A DNA stretch of 64,000 bases from Adenophora triphylla var. japonica (Eukaryota; Streptophyta; Magnoliopsida; Asterales; Campanulaceae). Shown here in pieces: positions 11,089-21,444 of the stretch (positions are counted from its first letter, which is position 1; each line of letters opens with the position of its first letter). Position numbers and translations under genes: made by a program. The stretch spans positions 186,001-250,000 of the forward strand of contig JAFEMH010001490.1 in NCBI GenBank assembly GCA_022495995.1, written 5' to 3'. The notes beneath the pieces are model-generated. The model was not told the DNA's origin, did not search any database, and saw nothing but the letters and a program-made list of their open reading frames with translations.

Positions 11089-11627
11089 CTCCCTATGTCC
11101 CACTTCAATTGAGCCACTTTCCTTTTTGGGACGTCCCACTTCAAATGAGTCATTTCATAAATGGAAAGAAGTGAACAGTATTTCGGACATTTATACCCTC
11201 ATAATGTTTATATATTTACAAAAAAATCATTCATTATATCCTTACTAGTACATGCCCGTGTCCAAGGACACGTGTTTTTTTTTTTAATTAAAAAAAAACT
11301 TTTTTTTTTAATTTTTTTTTAAGGACAAAATGGGAAAGGGACAAATCTATGAGGGCAAAATGAAAAATTCGGCAGATGAAACTGTTCATAGTACTGTAGA
11401 TAATGGAGGTGTGATTTATACTATAGATAATTCTAACATATTTACAAAATAACCAATCATTAACTTATTATTCCTCCCACTCATTCTCTCTCCTATTAAA
11501 TGTTTTTAACTTTTACATTCTCTCTTCTCTAACCTTCTACCCACTTTCAATTCTTTACTCATTTTTAAAAAATATCTTAAAAAGTGTGCAAAGATGTCAT
11601 GGCTCAATTGAAGTGGAACGGAGGGAG
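11089..11627. mobile_element. Stowaway-like MITE 1, interrupted by a mini-Helitron
   Basis: Terminal inverted repeats CTCCCTATGTCCC on the left and the complement CGGAGGGAG on the right are flanked by TA at 11087-11088 and 11628-11629. Inner inverted sequences (CACTTCAATTGAGCCA / GGCTCAATTGAAGTGG) confirm a foldback MITE. Removing the insertion at 11245-11427 leaves about 356 bp. Confidence 0.85.
11245..11427 (-). mobile_element. 183-bp mini-Helitron
   Basis: On the minus strand it starts TCTATAGTATAAATC and ends with a hairpin (CGTGTCC-TT-GGACACG) followed by GGCATGTACTAG. That is the Helitron terminal signature: 5' TC, 3' hairpin plus CTAG. It sits between A and T of a MITE. Its ends match those of the large Helitron at 53028-60750, including the block with GGGCAAAATGG and CTGTTCAT. 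It has no coding capacity, so it would need Rep/helicase in trans. Confidence 0.85.
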
Positions 11628-11649
11628 TATTTATTTTTATATCATTTAA

Positions 11650-13542
11650 TCTATAATACAATAGAGGTCAAATCTAACCGCCACACAAAGAGTGGCTCAG
11701 ATTTGATCTCGCAAAAGATAAAGAGCGGCCTAGATTTAAAGTTGGAAAAAATAAAAAAACTCTCCACCTAAGCATTAAGCGATGTAAATAATTAATAATT
11801 TTATTTAGCAAAATTGAATTTACTATGTTGACAGTGTAAAAATAATTATTAATTTTAAGTATTAAGCTAAGTGGTAAATTTACTAATAAATATTTTTTTA
11901 TTATAGTAGATTAAATATATTAAAACTTATTCTGAAAAATTTATAATATAAATATGACGTCAATATGTTCTGGTTTCTTTCTTCTTATAGAAAATATAAT
12001 GAAGGGAGGCAGTGGATCACAAATAATTGTATTATTTTTTTTATGAAAAATGAAAACCTAAAAAAATTCAAATACAATAATTTAGTTTTATTAAAAAAGA
12101 AAATGAAAATTTTTCTTTACTCTAGAAAAATAATTCATTATTATATTAGATTATTATTTTGTAGTGACTATAATATCTTCCTAAGATATATCATAAACTC
12201 CATAAAAAGGATAATTTTGTCAATATATTGAAAATTATTGGATAACTAAAAATTTAAAGGCTATTAATTTGAAATCGTGGTTTTAATAGTACTTGCACAT
12301 GCATCATTGTTTTAACCGTTTCACAAGTTTTCGATGACATTTTCATATGTCGTTTTCATCTAACGTTCTTTAGAAAAAAACATTTTTCATGGCCAAATTA
12401 TTTCGTTGTTATTTACTGCAAATTAATTACTTAGGTAAAACAGTAAAAGAGAGAGGTCATTTAGAAACAATTCATTACCCTATAGTTGATTCGTTGAAAT
12501 GAAATTATGTGTTTATCTAGAGGCTCATTTGTTTTGCTCAAGATTTTTTATTCTTTGCAATTTTTATGATCTTTGGCAGATATACAAGTAGCTTAAGAAA
12601 AGGCTTCATACATGAGTAGAGAAACTATTTCTGTTGATAGATAAATGACATTGCATGCTGACTAAAAATTTCTCCATCATCTTATTACAAACTATATTCT
12701 TTTTTGAGTTGTCCACTTCTGAAACTTGAAATTTGAGAGCGTATGTATATGGGGTTTTTTCCTGATCTGATATTATGGTTCTAAGCTCGGGGAAGACCCG
12801 ACTTAGTAACTTCCTATTTTGACACATAACCAACTCTTTCTTGGACTCTCCTAAAGCGTTTTGGCCATAGCTTGGTCGGAGGCACATTGTGTGCGTGGGG
12901 GGGGGATTTTGACTATGGATTTACTTATTTTGTGTGTGTGTGTGTGTGCTTATCTGCCCGTTAGAGAGAGAGAGCTGGTGGGTGGGTGTGGGTTCATGGG
13001 GTGTGAGGGGTGCATATAATATATTTTTATTATGTAGAAGATGCTTCATAAAGGGTAACTCATATAGAGTGCTTAAAGTTTTCTATTTTTTATCGATCAC
13101 CCAAATCCCAAATGTTTCAGATTTGTTTTTGCCTCCTTTTTATTTTTCTTTTTCTTTGTGTGTGTGTGTGGTGGTGGGGGTGGCGGTTGATGGGGTGAGG
13201 TGAGGGTGGATGTGGACATGGATTATAAAGAATGAAGATGCTTTATTTGTATAATATTTTAATATTTTTTTCATATGATGTACTTAATGTTTTCTATCAT
13301 AAAATGTTGAAGCTATACCATTGAAAACTTTTCAATGCCACAAATAGATTGATCCTCTTTTCTTTTAATCACTTTTTCAACATAATTTGTCTCTTTGTTT
13401 CCAGGTTAGTTTTGATGGTTTTACATAGAAGGTGGCGGGTACTCGATAGTGAATAATAGAGTAGGTTGAAGGTGATGAGAAAAATAATAAAGATAGATTG
13501 GGGGTACTGACCCGTGCGATCCGCACGGGGGGTCTGTACTAG
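11650..13542 (+). mobile_element. Non-autonomous Helitron-like element, 1.9 kb
   Basis: The 5' end reads TCTATAATACAATAGAGG after an A. The 3' end has the hairpin CCGTGCG-ATC-CGCACGG followed by GGGTCTGTACTAG and then T. These are Helitron ends of a different subfamily from the one at 53 kb. The inside is AT-rich with (GT)n tracts at about 12931 and 13157 and no Rep or helicase. A minus-strand open frame at 12606-12887 is unassigned and might be a captured fragment. Confidence 0.7.
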
Positions 13543-13733
13543 TCTATATTACAATAGGAGTGGGATCTAACCGCCACACAAAGAGCGATCAGGATTCAAT
13601 CTCACAAAAGACAAATAGCGGCTGTGATTTAATTTGGAAAAAAAAAAACTTCCCACTTGATGCACAGGATATTAACTCTCTCCTCTCTTCCCCTAACCCA
13701 CTATAAAGTATTATATATATAATATATATTATA
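13543..13733 (+). mobile_element. 5' end of a second Helitron-like element, head to tail
   Basis: Directly after the CTAG end at 13542 comes TCTATATTACAATAGGAG. Through about 13640 it resembles the first 100 bp of the Helitron at 11650 (shared CTAACCGCCACACAAAGAG). No matching 3' hairpin-CTAG end is visible before the copia LTR at 14642, so the element is truncated or its end has been lost in the MITE and AT-repeat region. Confidence 0.55.
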
Positions 13734-14020
13734 CTCCCTCCGTCCCACTTCAATTGTTACTTATTTCTTTTTTGATCCGTCCCACATCAATTGATACTTA
13801 CCCAAAATGGAAAGGAATCTTCACTATTTACCCCACTCATTTTCTCTCCTATTTTACTTTTTCACTCACAACATTCTCTCTCCTAACTATTCCTCCCACT
13901 CATTCTCTCTCCTATTTTACTTTTACACTCACAACATTCTCTCTCCACTTTTTCTCTCTCTTACCTTTCCTTAATATGTGTGCCCTTTTTTTTGTATCCA
14001 TTGAAGTGGGACGGAGGGAG
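13734..14020. mobile_element. Stowaway-like MITE 2
   Basis: CTCCCTCCGTCCCACTTCAA on the left and its complement ending GGACGGAGGGAG on the right are flanked by TA on each side. The element is 287 bp, AT-rich, and has internal direct repeats (ACTCATTCTCTCTCCTA type). It has no coding capacity. Confidence 0.9.
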
Positions 14021-14064
14021 TATATATTATATTATATATGTTTATATATATAATATATAATATA

Positions 14065-14120
<56 letters not shown>

Positions 14121-14135
14121 TATATTATATAGTAT

Positions 14136-14190
<55 letters not shown>

Positions 14191-14208
14191 ATACTATATA
14201 TATAATAC

Positions 14209-14275
<67 letters not shown>

Positions 14276-14277
14276 TT

Positions 14278-14308
<31 letters not shown>

Positions 14309-14317
14309 AATATGACA
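14021..14317. repeat. (TA)n microsatellite tract
   Basis: About 300 bp of almost pure TA dinucleotides broken by ATATTATA variants. It starts at the TA duplication of MITE 2, a common seeding point for TA microsatellites. Copy number in an assembly is unreliable here. Confidence 0.95.
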
Positions 14318-14641
14318 TGCAATACTTATAAGGAATTTATAGAAATATTTTACTACAATTTAAGTGATAAATGCCAATAATTTAATGAAATATGTTAATA
14401 ATGTTGAACTAATCATTGTAAATAATTCATTAAGCTTTATTTAATTAAAAAAACAAATTTGGCGATTAAGCTTAGAAGTATTGAAGGGAAGCTTAACTAA
14501 TAAAGAGGATAGGGAAGAGAAAAGAAAAATTGTCCGGAGAGAATAGGAAAGGAAAAGAAGAGGGGGAAAATTGTCTAGGAAGGAAGTCTCGAACTTGAGT
14601 CAACCAGCAAAACATTCTACGAAAAAATTTGTAGCTGCCAT
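14318..14641. other. AT-rich spacer before copia element 2
   Basis: No gene or repeat structure is recognised. The last five bases (14637-14641, GCCAT) are the left target-site duplication of copia element 2; the matching copy is at 36257-36261. Confidence 0.6.
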
Positions 14642-15143
14642 TGTTGGAACATAAACGATCCATTAAACATGAACCGTCTCATAACTAGATTAAGAAGAGA
14701 AGATGATGAATACGGAAGCGTGTACCTTGTAATTCCATGATAATGTTCTTAGTCTTGTTCTTGAGTAGAAAGGAGAAAATATGAAGATAGTCTTCAAAGT
14801 AGGAAAATAGTACTTCGAAGTAAGGAAGAGTAGATCTTCTAAATGATAGTGCCCACACTATAATCTTCTTAATGAATGAAGAGAATTCTTATGACTGAAT
14901 TTTGTATGTAACTAGTGTCTCTAAATGGCCGATGGATAGCCTTTATATAGATAGAGAAGGGGCACTTCATTTAGGGACTACACCCTTTCATAAAGATGAT
15001 GGTGTGAAGTTACCATTATGCCCATCATTTAATGGTACTTACACCTAATGGAATTCTACACATTTTGTCTATACTTCAACATTATTAAATGATTATAACA
15101 CATGAAATTCAATAACACATATTAATTAATCCATGTTCTAACA
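14642..15143 (-). mobile_element. 3' LTR of copia element 2
   Basis: 502 bp with TG...CA ends (minus-strand start TGTTAGAACATGG, end TGTTCCAACA). Apart from the MITE and a 17-bp segment, I count four substitutions against the 5' LTR, which suggests fairly recent insertion. A polypurine tract (complement of CTCCCACTTGG) adjoins it at about 15145-15155. Confidence 0.9.
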
Positions 15144-15799
15144 ATCTCCCACTTGGATTAATATTAATATGTATCTTTTACTAAATAAATTCCTCAATCA
15201 TTTATAACATGAATGACAACCCTTATGTGCACGTTTATTGTCATCCAACACAATCCCGTCCATTAGTCTTATAAGTATAGGGACTAAAGGGGCCGTTGTA
15301 ATTGATTCGCAACTAAACCCACATTAATCACATATATATATCCAACTAAACGACATAGATTAAGTATAGATATGTAGCATGGAATATTAATGAATATATA
15401 TGAAGAACTTATATATATATTCTCCAACTAGTCCTACTTAACCAAATGAGATCAATATAAATAAAACAACACAAAGAAATAGAAAACAACACAAACTCCC
15501 ACTGATTTAAGCATTATCAAAAGTCGTTTCACCCATATGAGCAGTATGCTCGTGAAACATCAAAAGAGATTACGCTTTACAAAATGGATCCAATAACATG
15601 GAGTTTGATCCTATAAGTTGTATATCTATTTGTTCATTTTATACTTATTTCTCTTCAACAAGAGACATAACCATATGATGTCTTTCGACATTTTACGCAT
15701 CCACTAAAACATAATCGGAATAATTAATGATCTCAAAAATTGATCCGATTTATATACATAAGCATGTAGTTTAATGTTTTATAGGTACTTCATCGTTCT
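15144..15799 (-). other. 3' internal region of copia element 2, no coding sequence seen
   Basis: Between the 3' LTR and the last recognisable RT/RNase H residues the sequence is AT-rich and frameless. The usual RNase H signature motifs of copia elements (DAD/DANW, KSTSG) were not found, so this part is deleted or decayed beyond reading. Confidence 0.5.
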
Positions 15800-17235
15800 T
15801 TTGGATGCGACTTAATGTTCTTCTTTTCGAATTGCTTTGGTATTGACCAAGCATCCAATAATAAGTGCAAGGTTTGTACGAGTACAGACTTGCGCATACA
15901 TTAAGCTTCCTACTACCAGTGCATAAGGGATATTTTCCATATACTTGGATTTTAAAATTAATCTTTAGGACATTTACTTTAAACTGAATTTATCTCCCTT
16001 AGAGACAGGGGTGTCATGTGGTTTACAATTTTTCATGCTAAACCTTTGTAATACCTTCTCTATATAGCTCTTTTGTGATAATCCCAAAATACCTCGTGAA
16101 TGATCACGATGAATTTGGATTTCCAATACAAAAGATGCCTTACCAAGATCTTTCATCTCAAATTTGTTTGAGAAATTTTTTAGTTTCTTTTAGAAGGTCC
16201 TTATCATTACCAGCAAGAAAAAAAAATATCATCCACATATAAGACCAAAATAATAAATCTACTCCCACTGAACTTATGGTACACACAATTTTTTTTTAAG
16301 TACCATTGACGAGATGCTTACTTAAGCCCATAGATGGATTTCTTAAGTTTACAAACCAGTTGACTAGTTTGATCCGAATTAGTCACCATTTCTGGTTTCT
16401 TCATATAGATAGTTTCCTCAATGTTGCCATTGAGAAAAGCTGTCTTAACATCCATTTGATGAAGCTCAAGATCATAATGTGCCACTAATGCCATAATGAT
16501 CATAAAAGAGGTTTTAGAAGATTCCGGAAAAATATTTCTTTATAATCAATGCCTTCCTTTTGAGTAAATCATTTAGTAACAAGACGTGCCTTATATCTTT
16601 CCATATTACCTTACTAATCCCTTTTGGTTTTAAATATCAATTTATAACCAATAGGTTTTACACCTTCAGGTAATGGGACAAGATCCCAAATGTCATCGTC
16701 TTTCATTGATTTTAACTCCTCATTAATGGCATTGATCCACTTATGAGAATTAGGACTATTAATGGCTTCATGGAAGGTGATTAGATCATCTCCCACTAAA
16801 CCTAAGGTGTCCTCATTCTCCGCAAGATACATATCATAAACATCCGGAATAGAACTTCTTCTTTCTCTAGTAGATCTCCTTAAGAGCACCGGTTCATCCT
16901 CATTTTGAGGTTGTTGAATTTCATTATGTTCAACATTTTCATGTTGTCCGTTATTTACGGGAGTCTCTATATTATTTTGAATTGTATGTTCTTTGTTGAA
17001 TTTCAGGTACAATTACTTGATTTCCAACAGGAACTAAAGTTTGAGGAATAAAGAGTGGTTCTTCTAACTCTTCAAATTCAAAATCATTACTATTTCTCCC
17101 ACTAAATTCAACATCCTCAAGGAACCTAACATTGTCAGTCTCGAAAAATGTTCTAGTTTTCGGGTTATAAAATTTATATCCCCTAGATCTCTTAGCATAC
17201 CCTACAAAGTAACTACCAACGATCTTAACGTCCAT
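15800..17235 (-). pseudogene. Copia element 2: integrase C-terminus and reverse transcriptase remnants
   Basis: Minus-strand pieces occur in order. 17235-16614 holds the post-integrase linker and RT start (RRSTRERRSSIPDVYDMYL, HKWINAINEELKSM). 16503-16318 has [18 protein letters not shown] and LKKSIYGLK. 16156-15974 has the MKDLGKASFVLEIQIHRD block. About 15930-15830 reads as a weak ALVVGSLMYAQVCTR-like stretch. Frameshifts separate the pieces, and the catalytic YVDD motif lies in the damaged part near 16230. This is a dead copy; integrase continues on the other side of the nested insertion at 31.9 kb. Confidence 0.8.
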
Positions 17236-17431
17236 ATGGAGTTTTGTCGGTAGCCTTTGAAGCAGCTCTATTGAGAATATAAGTAGCGGTTTTTAATGAT
17301 TCGCCCATAATGAGTGAGGTAAAGAAGTACAAGAAAACATACTTCTTACCATATCCTTAAGGATTCTATTATGTCTCTCCACTATACTATGCTAGGTTTG
17401 TCCGGCATGGTGTAGTGAGGGACAATCCTAC
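17236..17431 (-). pseudogene. Copia element 2: integrase core, part downstream of the insertion
   Basis: Read on the minus strand from 17426, the sequence gives a weak integrase reading (IVERHNRIL, matching the usual GVAERRNRTL motif with the catalytic Glu), followed by frameshifted integrase sequence. The gypsy array is inserted a few codons before this motif. CCTAC at 17427-17431 is the left target duplication. Confidence 0.6.
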
Positions 17432-18358
17432 TGTAACGACCCCAACCCTAGGCACTAGTTTTAAATATTATATTAAATGCTTCTAATATTATGTTAACTT
17501 ATGTGTTCAATTATGTCTTTAAATTCTTAATTTAAGATAAATTGGGTGAGAAGTAAAATTAGAATCTTTTGAGAATTTATGGGATATTAAATAAAGAACT
17601 TGGGGAAATAATAAAAATGGAAATTGGACAAATAGTAAGAGAAGGTTAAAATATGTAGAATAAATAATGGAAATAAAAAAGGGGTTTAATTTAAAATGGT
17701 GGGAAGCCTTGGTTAGAGGGGGGCCATTTCTTACTTCCTCCTAGAATCCCTCCATGTGCCTCCCCCATACTCCCTCCTTATCCGGCCCCCCCCCCTCTCT
17801 TCATCCTCCTCACTCTCCTTCCTCCTCCTTCATTCATTCACTAATTCCTCCTAAGCAAACTTAGAGAAAGCTCCATGGAAGCTCCTTCTTCCAAGCTTTG
17901 AAGCCAAACCATTCCTCCACCAAATTCAAGGCTAAGGGTATTTTTGAGTTGGGATCATCTAGGGGATCAAACCAAGCTAAGAAGATCTATATTTTATTCT
18001 AAAAACCTAAGGTGAGTTGTTATGATTCCCTTCTTCTACTTGTTCATAAGCTTTCTATATGATCCTTGATCTTATATGGTTATTTCATGCTTTGAAATCT
18101 TGAATGGGGGTTAGATGATTTGTAAAGGAGATAGGTTGAAGTTGATGATTAAGGAAGAGAATCTAGAGGGTTTGAAATGGGTGGAAATTGTAGCGATAAA
18201 TAATCTAGAGTTGTATTATTTTGAGTTTCATGATTTTGTTGAACTTGGTAAGGCTAAGATTTCCTCTTGGTGTTCTTGAATTTAATGGAGAGAAAAAGGA
18301 AAGGAATTTAAACTAAGGATTAAGGGTGGAAATCTGAGATTTGGGTCGCCAGGCACTT

Positions 18359-18541
18359 GGGCGGTCGCCCAAGAGGTCATGAGCGGCCGCCCATGATGCC
18401 AGGAACTTGAGTGCTTTGGAAAAACCCTTGGGCGGTCGCCCAAGGGGTGTTGAGCGGGCGCCCACCTAGGCAAAGAACTTAGGTCCCCTTTGGAAAATCC
18501 ACTTGGGCGGTCGCCCAAGTGGTATGGGCGGTCGCCCAAGA
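18359..18541. repeat. Paired-palindrome array A' in LTR 1, three pairs
   Basis: Units of the type GGGCGGTCGCCC start at 18359, 18381, 18430, 18452, 18505 and 18526. Steps within pairs are 22, 22 and 21 bp; between pairs they are 49 and 53 bp. The unit at 18505 has 10-bp perfect arms (CACTTGGGCG / CGCCCAAGTG) around a GT centre. Second members of pairs 1 and 2 are degenerate (GAGCGGCCGCCC, GAGCGGGCGCCC). The array ends about 80 bp before the TATA-like box at 18622. Confidence 0.9.
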
Positions 18542-18621
18542 CCCCTGAACCAATTTTGAAGGTTGAACTAGAATTGTTTAACCAGTTCGTTGTCCCCTTA
18601 TAATTGGTGACTCCCATCCAA

Positions 18622-18630
18622 TATAAATTA
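18622..18630 (+). promoter_or_regulatory. Candidate TATA box of the gypsy LTR
   Basis: TATAAATTA follows the palindrome array. The same motif occurs in LTR 2 (24467-24475) and LTR 3. An alternative TATATAAG about 200 bp downstream (18822) cannot be excluded as the true promoter. Confidence 0.45.
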
Positions 18631-20197
18631 GTAGAACCTAATTAACCCGGATACGAATTGATCCTCTTTAACCTAAGTTAGAGTAGGATACCTTGGCTTG
18701 GCCATGACGTCTTATTTGGTCGAAATGGAATTGTGGGAGTAGTGAAATATTGTTCGGAAAGTGGTCCAAACTTGGGAAATAGATCGTGAACCTTTATTAA
18801 GTTGATTCGAGGTTGTTTAATGACTATATAAGAATGGTTTGTAATATATGGTGGCCTTACTTACACTATCCTTGGTGATTAGATAGAAATAGGGTAGAAA
18901 CCATAAGTTTCACTATTTCGTTAATTGAAGATGAGCATGTATCGCCTTGTGGCATTATTATCCCAATTTGTTGAATTGTTGAATTTGGTGGATACCTTAA
19001 TATCCTAAGTATGGATTATTTGACAAGTTGTTGTGTTGTATCCCAAGTGTGAATTATTTGGTATTATTATATTGTATCCCGGTGTGAATTGTTTGGTATA
19101 TGATGATATTGTATCGCGGTGTGGATTATGTGGTTATATGGATACCTTACTTGAATTTACATTCGTTAATGGTATTATGGATAGTGTATTACATGAACCG
19201 TTGCACTATAGTATGGGTGTAACATGAGTATATTTTACCATGTTGTTATGTGATTATCCCTTTTGTGGATTTATTTCAAGTATCTATTATGTGCTTGAAT
19301 GTGTTTATGTTCGGGTGGGTATGATGGAACTCAATCAATTATTGATTTGTTCTATAAGTGATTGAGGGTTCATCATACGGTGACCCTTCCCCCTCGTGGC
19401 CACAGAGCGGGGCATGCAAGCTACCGTATTGAGCAATAAGGAGCCTTTACATACCGCCATGCGATTGGTGTAGGTGGAAAGCTCGTATGAAGCCCAAAAG
19501 CTTTACGGTAGCGCTAATATTATATGATACTCGATTTAGTATCTAATTTTCTTATATGGATCTCTGGAGTATGAGTCCTATAAGAGGTGAATGTCTTTGG
19601 AGGCAATTCACCAAAGAGTGGAGTTTTACTCCCACGTTGTACGACTTATTGTTCAGACGGGAAAGGTAAAATGAGGTAACGTAATGTGTTTACCGTTTTC
19701 ATAATGTGTTATGTGCTACCATGCTATGTGTTGCACTTTGTTTGGCATCTTGCCGCATTCATAATAGCTCATTGAGATTTATTCTCACCCCTCTCCCTTT
19801 CTTGTTTTAGATTCCGAGACGGTGACCCGAACCAGTGAGGCCGGGGATATCATTGTGGACTTTTGCTTTTGGGGCTTGTCAGGTTAAGTATAGGAGTTGG
19901 TTATTAGGAGTATTTATTAAGTATTCCTCTTTTACAAGTTGTATGGAAAAACACTTTTGTTAATCAGTGTTAATTAGGGTTTTCAATGTAATTGATCATA
20001 TTACTGTTTATTAAAGTTGTGGTTGGATTTCCTCCAAGTAGAGATTATCAATTGATTTTAATTCGGAAGTTTGAAAAGTGGTTTTCTTTTAAAGGCAAAT
20101 AAATGTTTTTTAAAAAAAAAGTAAGTGATGGATTTTCTTAGTTTGAGCTCCTTTTGCTCGGGACACGCCTTAGGTCCCGGGTTGGGGTGCTCACAGT

Positions 20198-20209
20198 TGG
20201 TATCAGAGC
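20198..20209 (+). other. Primer-binding site, gypsy internal region 1
   Basis: TGGTATCAGAGC lies two bases after the LTR end. It is complementary to the 3' end of initiator tRNA-Met, the usual primer of plant LTR elements. The second copy is at 26050-26061. Confidence 0.9.
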
Positions 20210-20254
20210 TTAGTTTAGAGGTCAAGGGTAGATGTCTAAACTAAGGGGGAATGT

Positions 20255-21444
20255 GTGGAAATTGACGCCGAGTGTTTAATGCAGGAGTTCGTTCTAATGA
20301 CCGGAAGCAAGGATGATCAGCGGAAAGTTCTAGAAATTGAAGAAGATATGGGTATAGGTGGAATTCAGAATGAAGAGATGATGAAATTATTCAGAAGTTT
20401 GTACGGGATATGGAGACTAGAGGATCGATTCCGAATCAACTGAGGGATGTCAACGTGATGGATGGGAAAGGTTTGTGAAGATGAATCTGCCGAGTTTTAA
20501 TGGATATCCGGATCCGTTAAAGGCAGAAAAATGGTTAGAGAAAATGAACAAAATCTTTGAGGTTATGGAGAGTCGCAACGAAGATAAAGTTAGGTATGCC
20601 GTTTTCAAGCTTGAAGGTCCGGTGATCGGTGGTGGCGAAGTTGAAGGAAAGTTGGGAGCGGGATCATACGCCCCAGATTTGGGATAATTTCACTCAGCAG
20701 TTCGAGGATTATTTCATCTTAATGGTTACAAGGGATAGGAAAGAGATTGAATTCTTAGGACTAAAACAAGGGAACATGACGGTGAATCAGTATTCAATCC
20801 GGTTTGAGGAATTAGCTAGGTGTTGCCCTCATTTGGTATCGCATGAAGTAAGAAGAGTTCTTAGGTTTGTAATGTGTTTGAGGATTGAGTTTAGGGAGAA
20901 ATTAATGATTGATAGCTTCACCAATTATCAGACAGCCTTAGATAGAGCATATGAGATCGAGAATAGCATTGAGAAAAATGGTGGAAGATCGGAAGGTGGG
21001 ATTAGAATTAAACCAAGGTATCTAGGACAAGGATCCAAAATCACTAAAGGACAACCAAGGACTTCAGCTTCAGGGAATAAGAGAGGGGAACTTATGGTAG
21101 CTTCTTCGTCTAGGCCAATACCCAAGCAGTATGGGATGATTTGTAAATTTTGCAAGAAGGTTGGACATACCGAAGATCGGTGTTGGAGTAAGCAAGGCAA
21201 GTGTTTAAATTGTGGAGCATTGGGACACTTTAAGAGGAATTGCCCAAGGATGACGTGGGGACGAGCTTCAAGCAGCGGTCAGCTGGGTGGACGACAAAGA
21301 GGTAGTACCAAGAGAGATAACAAAGGGGAACCGAAAGAGAAGGTCTATGGGCGAGTAGGTGTTTCGGGTTCAGGAGAGATAGATCCCTCAGAGGTCACTA
21401 GAGGTATATTCCCTGTCTCAGAAGTTAGGGGTCATATTTTATAG
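20255..21444 (+). pseudogene. gag of gypsy internal region 1 (frameshifted)
   Basis: Three overlapping pieces (20255-20443, 20475-20687, 20629-21444) together cover one gag. They contain a retrotransposon-gag capsid core (motifs AEKWLEKMNKIF and FEDYFI) and two CCHC zinc knuckles, CKFCKKVGHTEDRC and CLNCGALGHFKRNC, followed by a basic Arg/Gly-rich tail. The first in-frame ATG is at 20279. The breaks fall where internal region 2 reads through, mostly at CTG/CAG trinucleotides, so they may be sequence errors rather than real mutations. No protease follows in frame. Confidence 0.85.

Larger units (their letters stand above)
17432..20195 (+). mobile_element. LTR 1 of the gypsy array
   Basis: 2764 bp, starting TGTAACGACCCCAACCC and ending GGGTTGGGGTGCTCACA. 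The terminal GACCCCAACCC / GGGTTGGGGT sequences form an extended inverted end. A candidate TATA box (TATAAATTA) is at 18622-18630, and a further TATATAAG lies near 18822. Compared with LTRs 2 and 3 it carries many differences at CTG/CAG positions, especially in 19380-19545. Confidence 0.95.

Noticed and set aside
18282..18617. 111-codon open frame with repeated LGDRP motifs (also near 24127 and 30080)
   Set aside because: The frame is produced by the palindrome array, is present in both orientations, changes between copies and has no family resemblance.
20196..20212. TGGTATCAGAGC as part of a tRNA gene
   Set aside because: It is only the 12-bp complement of the tRNA 3' end directly after an LTR: a primer-binding site, with no cloverleaf.
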